NCBI GenBank assembly: GCA_026397675.1
Contig: JAPLUH010000518.1
Coordinates: 1 to 9,299 of the forward strand
From: Verrucomicrobiota bacterium
Lineage (GTDB): Bacteria; Verrucomicrobiota; Verrucomicrobiia; Limisphaerales; UBA9464
Direction of reading: 5' to 3'
DNA length: 9,299 nt
A program made the translations under genes and the position numbers. Shown here piece after piece: positions 6,489 through 9,299 of the stretch. The notes under the pieces are model-generated. The model saw nothing but the letters and a program-made list of their open reading frames with translations. It made no database searches and was not told the DNA's origin. Every line of letters begins with the position of its first letter. Positions within the stretch are counted from its first letter, which is position 1.

Positions 6489-6518
6489 GACCGCTCGGGG
6501 ACAGGCTCCGCAGCGGTC
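6489..6518 (+). repeat. Stem-loop carrying an exact GGGACAGGCTCC copy
   Basis: GACCGCT (6489-6495) and AGCGGTC (6512-6518) are perfect 7-bp inverted repeats. Between them lies CGGGGACAGGCTCCG, with the exact 12-mer at 6498-6509. The inner part can pair further (6496-6500 with 6506-6510, one G-T pair), so the whole folds into a long hairpin with a bulge at 6511 and loop ACAGG. This architecture resembles REP-type intergenic palindromes. It lies 58 bp beyond the stop codon of the TPR gene on the other strand. Confidence 0.65.
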
Positions 6519-6575
6519 AAGGGGAAGTATGGGGGTAAACCAACGCTCTAGAGATTGAATGGCCCAGCAAGCGGT

Positions 6576-8234
6576 TTAGTAATCCCGAATATTTCGGCCG
6601 GCGCTCTTGGGAGCCTGTCCCTTGTTGCCGGGTTGGTTGATGCGAGGCGGACCGTCCAGGGGTGGAGCCATCCACTGAGGGGGGGCGGGCATCGGTTGGG
6701 CTCCGTTTTTCGGGTCGCCTTGACCGGGACTTTCCGAGGGTTGTCCCTTCTCTGCGAGCATTTGACGCAATCCGTCGAGTTCCTTGCCCACTTGCTCGGC
6801 CCGCTGCGCGGTTCTGTCACTGGGTTTGATGGCTTGAAGCTCGTTGAGCGCCTGCTCGGCCCCTTCCAGTCGGGCCGCCTTGGCTTCCATGGGCTCCTGT
6901 GTGCCCGGTGACTGCATGAGCTTGTCAGCGAGTTTATCCAGTGTTTGAGCCAACTTCTGCTCCGCTTGTTCCTGCTTGGCCTGGAGGCGCGGTTGGTTGG
7001 GTTGAAGTTCAGAGGCCTGTTGGAAGTGGTCCAATGCTTGGCTCAATTGCATGGCCTGCTGTTCAGGTTGGGAAAAGGCGGACTGTTGTTCCTGAAAATC
7101 CCCTTCGTCTTCGTGGACTTGGGCCATGCGGCGGTCGATCTCCTCGCCGGTGCGCTGAGCTTCCTGATGGTTCGGGGATTGCTCCAAAGCGTGATCAATT
7201 TGTTCACGTGCCATTCTCAAGAGCGCTAATTTTTCCTTGGTGATGGGAATCTGTTCTTCGAGGGCCAGGAAGGTCTCAGCCTGTTTGACTTTAGCATCAG
7301 CCATGCGGTCTTTGGCTTTCTTGAGGGCTTCGTCGACTTGGGAATCGCCCGGGCGCAGTTGTTGGCTTTCTTCCAGTTGTGCGATGCCTTGCTCGAGTTT
7401 TGAGGCGTCCACCTCTGGAAGGCGTGGCTCGCGTCGGCTTGACTTTAACGATAGAGGGGCTTGAACGTTTCGCATTCCCTCCTGCTTGAGGGCTTCAGCG
7501 AGGCGATTCTTGGTATCGGATTCCCCGTGTTGAGCCTCGGGGTTGACGGGGCTCAGTTGATGCGCTTCGGAGAATTTTTCGTGGGCATTGCGAAGATCGG
7601 GAATTCGCTGGGCTGGAGTCTTGTTGGGTTGATTGGCCTGGTCGTCCGCCTTTCGGGCCTCTTCCATTAAAAGGTCCAGCAGCTTTGTTCGGACGAACGT
7701 GTCGTTTTCCAGAGCTCTGGGTTCACCGGGTGCTTTCTTGAGAACAAGCTGGTAGGCATCGAGAGCGGCCCTCCAACGGGCGATTGTTTCGTCCAAATTT
7801 GCGGACCGAGACTCGACGCCGAGTTGATATTCCGCGTTGCCGCGCTGGAATCGGGCCAAGTTGGCCAACGCCGAATGGTTCAGCGTCTCCACGCGATCAA
7901 AGGCCACCAGGGCGTCCTCCCATCGGTGTGCTGCATAAGCGGCCACGCCGGCGTTGTATTGGATATGAGGACTGTTGGGCCGAAGTTCGGCCTGTTGAGC
8001 CAGTGTGTCGGCAGCGGTCTGCGGTGCACCATGGGTCAACTGATGCTGGAGTTCCCGAATGTTCAGGGGATCTGTGGCTGAAAGAGTGGGGACTGGAAGT
8101 GCGACGGCGCAGATTAAAGCCAGAATCAGCGGCGCTAGGGACAGGCTCCGGGCTGAGGGCTTGGGAATAACAAGGGACAGGCTCCAAGTCAGGGAATGCT
8201 CGGAGGGGTAATGGGGCCGTCGGAGGAAATTCAT
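6576..8234 (-). CDS. Exported TPR/coiled-coil protein in BatC position
   Basis: The protein has 552 residues. A long N-terminal stretch leads to a hydrophobic signal segment (residues about 31-50, SLAPLILALICAVALPV), with a likely cut after TLSA at residue 53, so it is probably periplasmic. Residues about 60-240 hold TPR-like helix pairs: AADTLAQQAELRPNSPHIQYNAG, HRWEDALVAFDRVETLN, ALDAYQLVLKKAPGEPRAL and AHEKFSEAHQLSPVNPEA. Residues about 275-490 are further TPR-like and coiled-coil helices rich in Gln, Glu, Ala and Lys (LEQGIAQLEESQQLRPGDSQ, ALDHFQQASELQPNQPRLQ). The last 60 residues are Pro/Gly/Gln-rich and probably disordered. The ATG overlaps the stop of the VWA gene as ATGA and no ribosome site is seen, so translation is probably coupled. 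VWA followed by TPR is the order seen in Bat (BatB-BatC) operons, whose TPR member is usually shorter. Oddly, three copies of a dispersed DNA motif lie within this gene and are translated. Confidence 0.88.
   Translation of the reverse strand: MNFLRRPHYPSEHSLTWSLSLVIPKPSARSLSLAPLILALICAVALPVPTLSATDPLNIRELQHQLTHGAPQTAADTLAQQAELRPNSPHIQYNAGVAAYAAHRWEDALVAFDRVETLNHSALANLARFQRGNAEYQLGVESRSANLDETIARWRAALDAYQLVLKKAPGEPRALENDTFVRTKLLDLLMEEARKADDQANQPNKTPAQRIPDLRNAHEKFSEAHQLSPVNPEAQHGESDTKNRLAEALKQEGMRNVQAPLSLKSSRREPRLPEVDASKLEQGIAQLEESQQLRPGDSQVDEALKKAKDRMADAKVKQAETFLALEEQIPITKEKLALLRMAREQIDHALEQSPNHQEAQRTGEEIDRRMAQVHEDEGDFQEQQSAFSQPEQQAMQLSQALDHFQQASELQPNQPRLQAKQEQAEQKLAQTLDKLADKLMQSPGTQEPMEAKAARLEGAEQALNELQAIKPSDRTAQRAEQVGKELDGLRQMLAEKGQPSESPGQGDPKNGAQPMPAPPQWMAPPLDGPPRINQPGNKGQAPKSAGRNIRDY
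6610..6626 (-). repeat. Dispersed motif copy inside the 3' end of the TPR gene
   Basis: On the minus strand this reads AACAAGGGACAGGCTCC, identical over 17 bases to the plus-strand copy at 8169-8185. The two therefore form a 17-bp inverted repeat near the two ends of the same gene. This copy is in frame and encodes NKGQAP (residues 537-542) in the disordered C-terminal tail. Confidence 0.8.
8138..8149 (+). repeat. Dispersed motif copy in the TPR signal-peptide region
   Basis: This is an exact GGGACAGGCTCC on the plus strand. Read on the minus strand it encodes RSLSL (residues 29-33), the entry to the hydrophobic signal segment. It lies 36 bp from the next copy in the same orientation. Confidence 0.8.
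8169..8185 (+). repeat. Dispersed motif copy near the TPR gene start
   Basis: AACAAGGGACAGGCTCC, with the exact 12-mer at 8174-8185. On the minus strand it encodes WSLSLV (residues 17-22). Together with the 8138 copy it gives two in-frame SLSL units 12 residues apart, and it matches the 6610-6626 copy over 17 bases in inverted orientation. Confidence 0.8.
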
Positions 8235-9286
8235 GGGACGACGGGAGGCGTTGTGGGGCGGAGGGCGGAGGGGAGGCGGGGGCGTTGGTGGCGGCGGACC
8301 CCAATGATGGCTTGGGCCACTAGGGCACCAATGGCCAGGGTCAACGGCAGAGGGTAAGCCTCGACGTAGTTTTTGCTGTCTTCCCGGGCTGCGCTTTCGG
8401 CCAACGGGGCCAGAAATTCCTGCCGGAGTGTGGTAAACCCTTCTCCTTGATCTCCCAGGGGTACGTAGCGGCCTCCGGTCAGCGCGGTGATGCGTTTGAG
8501 GTTGGCTTCATTCAGTCGGGAGACGACTTCCTGACCAGAGGTGTTCTGTGCTGCGCCACCCCATTGGATCCGTGGAACCTTTGAACCACCTCGGGTCCCC
8601 ACCCCGATTGCGCACACTTTCACGCCCTGACGAGCCCAACGGCGGGTGAACTCTAAGAGTTGATCGCCCGAATCTTCGCCGTCCGTCACTAGAATGACCA
8701 CCCGGGGTTGGATGCTATTGGTTTGAAAATATCGCCCGGCCCGCTCGATGGCAGAACCCAAATTGGACCCGGCGGTTTCACTATCCATTTCCATCGTATA
8801 GGGCGATGCATAACGCAACATGGCTTGGATGGCCCGTGTGTCGAAGCTGAGTGGTGCGTTGAGGTAGGCCACACCGCTAAAGGTAATTAACCCCACTCGG
8901 TCTGCTCGGCTGGAATCCAAAAAGCGGGATAACGCGTTGGTGGCCGCAAACCACCGGTTGGGGCGAACATCGGTCGCCAGCATGGATCGGGAGAGATCGA
9001 GTGCGATGAGGTAGGGGACTCCTCGCAACTCCGACTGCTCGTTGGTGCGGAAGGCCAGGGGGCGAGCCAATGCCAGTGGCAGCAGAATAGCCACGGCCAA
9101 GACCAAGGCCCGGTCGGCCCGTTGTCGCCACGGCACGAGCCCAGGATCAGCCCAAGGCCGGTCGGCACTGCCCGAAAACTGCGCGATTCGCCGTCGGTTG
9201 CGTCGCCGTTCCAGAGCCCAGACACCGACGATCATGGCGATCAGGACTGGAATGAGCAGCAACAGCCCAGGGTGCGCGAATCTCAT
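8231..9286 (-). CDS. Membrane-anchored von Willebrand A protein, Bat (BatA/BatB) type
   Basis: The protein has 351 residues. Membrane segments lie at about 6-25 (GLLLLIPVLIAMIVGVWAL), 59-78 (RALVLAVAILLPLALARPL) and 312-330 (PLPLTLAIGALVAQAIIGV). The VWA domain spans about 90-275 between the second and third. A metal-ion-dependent adhesion site is intact: D97-x-S99-x-S101 in DLSRSM, T171/S174 in the ETAGSNLGSAI region, and D202 in VTDGEDSGD. This layout, with the first two helices close together, the VWA domain and a final helix, is that of BatA/BatB proteins, first linked to aerotolerance in Bacteroides and often encoded with a MoxR ATPase. The start is set by GGAGGA at 9294-9299, 7 nt before ATG. 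The start reads ATGAG, so an upstream gene could end on the overlapping TGA at 9283-9285, beyond the window. It is coupled to the TPR gene downstream. The C-terminal 20 residues are Arg/Pro-rich. BatA versus BatB cannot be decided here. Confidence 0.93.
   Translation of the reverse strand: MRFAHPGLLLLIPVLIAMIVGVWALERRRNRRRIAQFSGSADRPWADPGLVPWRQRADRALVLAVAILLPLALARPLAFRTNEQSELRGVPYLIALDLSRSMLATDVRPNRWFAATNALSRFLDSSRADRVGLITFSGVAYLNAPLSFDTRAIQAMLRYASPYTMEMDSETAGSNLGSAIERAGRYFQTNSIQPRVVILVTDGEDSGDQLLEFTRRWARQGVKVCAIGVGTRGGSKVPRIQWGGAAQNTSGQEVVSRLNEANLKRITALTGGRYVPLGDQGEGFTTLRQEFLAPLAESAAREDSKNYVEAYPLPLTLAIGALVAQAIIGVRRHQRPRLPSALRPTTPPVVP
8255..8282 (+). other. G-quadruplex-type motif (four G-runs with 4-nt loops)
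   Basis: G-runs at 8255-8258, 8263-8265, 8270-8273 and 8278-8282 are each separated by exactly 4 bases (CGGA, CGGA, AGGC), which meets the usual G3+N1-7 pattern. It is on the plus strand, the template strand for the VWA and TPR genes, and sits 21-48 bp before the TPR start codon. In the protein it corresponds to the Arg/Pro-rich end of the VWA protein, so it may simply reflect codon use there. Confidence 0.5.
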
Positions 9287-9293
9287 GGCAGTG

Positions 9294-9299
9294 TCCTCC
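9294..9299 (-). promoter_or_regulatory. Strong ribosome binding site of the VWA gene
   Basis: The minus strand reads GGAGGA, followed by 7 nt and the ATG at 9286. It is the clearest Shine-Dalgarno in the window and fixes the VWA start. It is cut by the window edge and may extend further. Confidence 0.7.

Larger units (their letters stand above)
6222..6575. other. Convergent intergenic region, gene-free, repeat-bearing
   Basis: These 354 bases lie between the stops of two convergent genes, and no plausible protein is seen. The first 90 bases are clearly AT-rich (for example TTTATATATA at 6291-6300) compared with the rest of the window. The region holds a strong hairpin just after the HDOD gene (6237-6265), a perfect 6-bp hairpin (6398-6412), a 7-bp stem with the dispersed motif in its loop (6489-6518), and weaker motif relatives at 6341 (GACAGGCTGC) and 6411 (GACAGGCTTC). 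The motif-like sites fall about 70 and 87 bp apart. A small RNA cannot be excluded: TTCGAC and TATAGC are 16 bp apart at 6275-6302 and would make a weak promoter. Confidence 0.6.

Noticed and set aside
8138..8185. A CRISPR-like array from the two motif copies 36 bp apart
   Set aside because: Only two 12-mer copies, located in coding sequence, with no further regular units and no cas genes.
7784..8304. Long open frames on both strands overlapping the VWA/TPR genes
   Set aside because: They are out-of-frame readings of GC-rich coding DNA with Arg/Pro/Gly-rich, low-complexity translations.

Overview
The window looks like a chromosomal segment of a Gram-negative bacterium of the PVC superphylum, most plausibly Verrucomicrobiota. 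This rests on moderate-to-high GC, mostly weak Shine-Dalgarno sites, secreted TPR proteins, an HDOD signalling protein and a Bat-type von Willebrand A (VWA)/TPR gene pair. The phylum is an inference from style and gene content; no marker gene is present. Seven protein-coding genes are supported. I see no tRNA, rRNA, CRISPR array or transposase gene.

Left block (63-5008, all minus strand, read right to left). It starts with a 376-aa response-regulator-like protein built as receiver, degenerate receiver and STAS-like domain. Next come a 182-aa exported proline-rich protein of unknown function, a 515-aa exported TPR protein, and a 151-aa helical protein that resembles FlgN-type export chaperones. 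After a 154-bp gap comes a 351-aa exported protein with a jelly-roll domain and a Cache-like C-terminal part. The middle three genes are tightly coupled: a 3-bp gap, then an ATGA start/stop overlap. A shared transcript running from the regulator is likely.

Centre (5009-6221). A 280-bp divergent region separates the regulator from a plus-strand HDOD-domain gene. It carries a 9-bp perfect inverted repeat, a 10-bp direct repeat and a copy of a short dispersed motif. The divergent regulator/HDOD pair suggests one signalling module, whose output might be the exported and helical proteins of the left block.

Right block (6222-9286). A gene-free convergent region of 354 bp carries several hairpins and motif copies. 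It is followed by two minus-strand genes coupled by an ATGA overlap: a membrane-anchored VWA protein with an intact MIDAS motif (Bat type) and a 552-aa exported TPR/coiled-coil protein in the BatC position.

The most unusual DNA-level signal is a dispersed 12-mer, GGGACAGGCTCC. It has four exact copies (two of them share an extended 17-bp match), two near copies and two weaker relatives, in intergenic DNA and inside the TPR gene. There it is translated in frame, including twice in the signal-peptide region. The most unusual protein-level signals are the receiver/pseudo-receiver/STAS fusion and the operon it heads.
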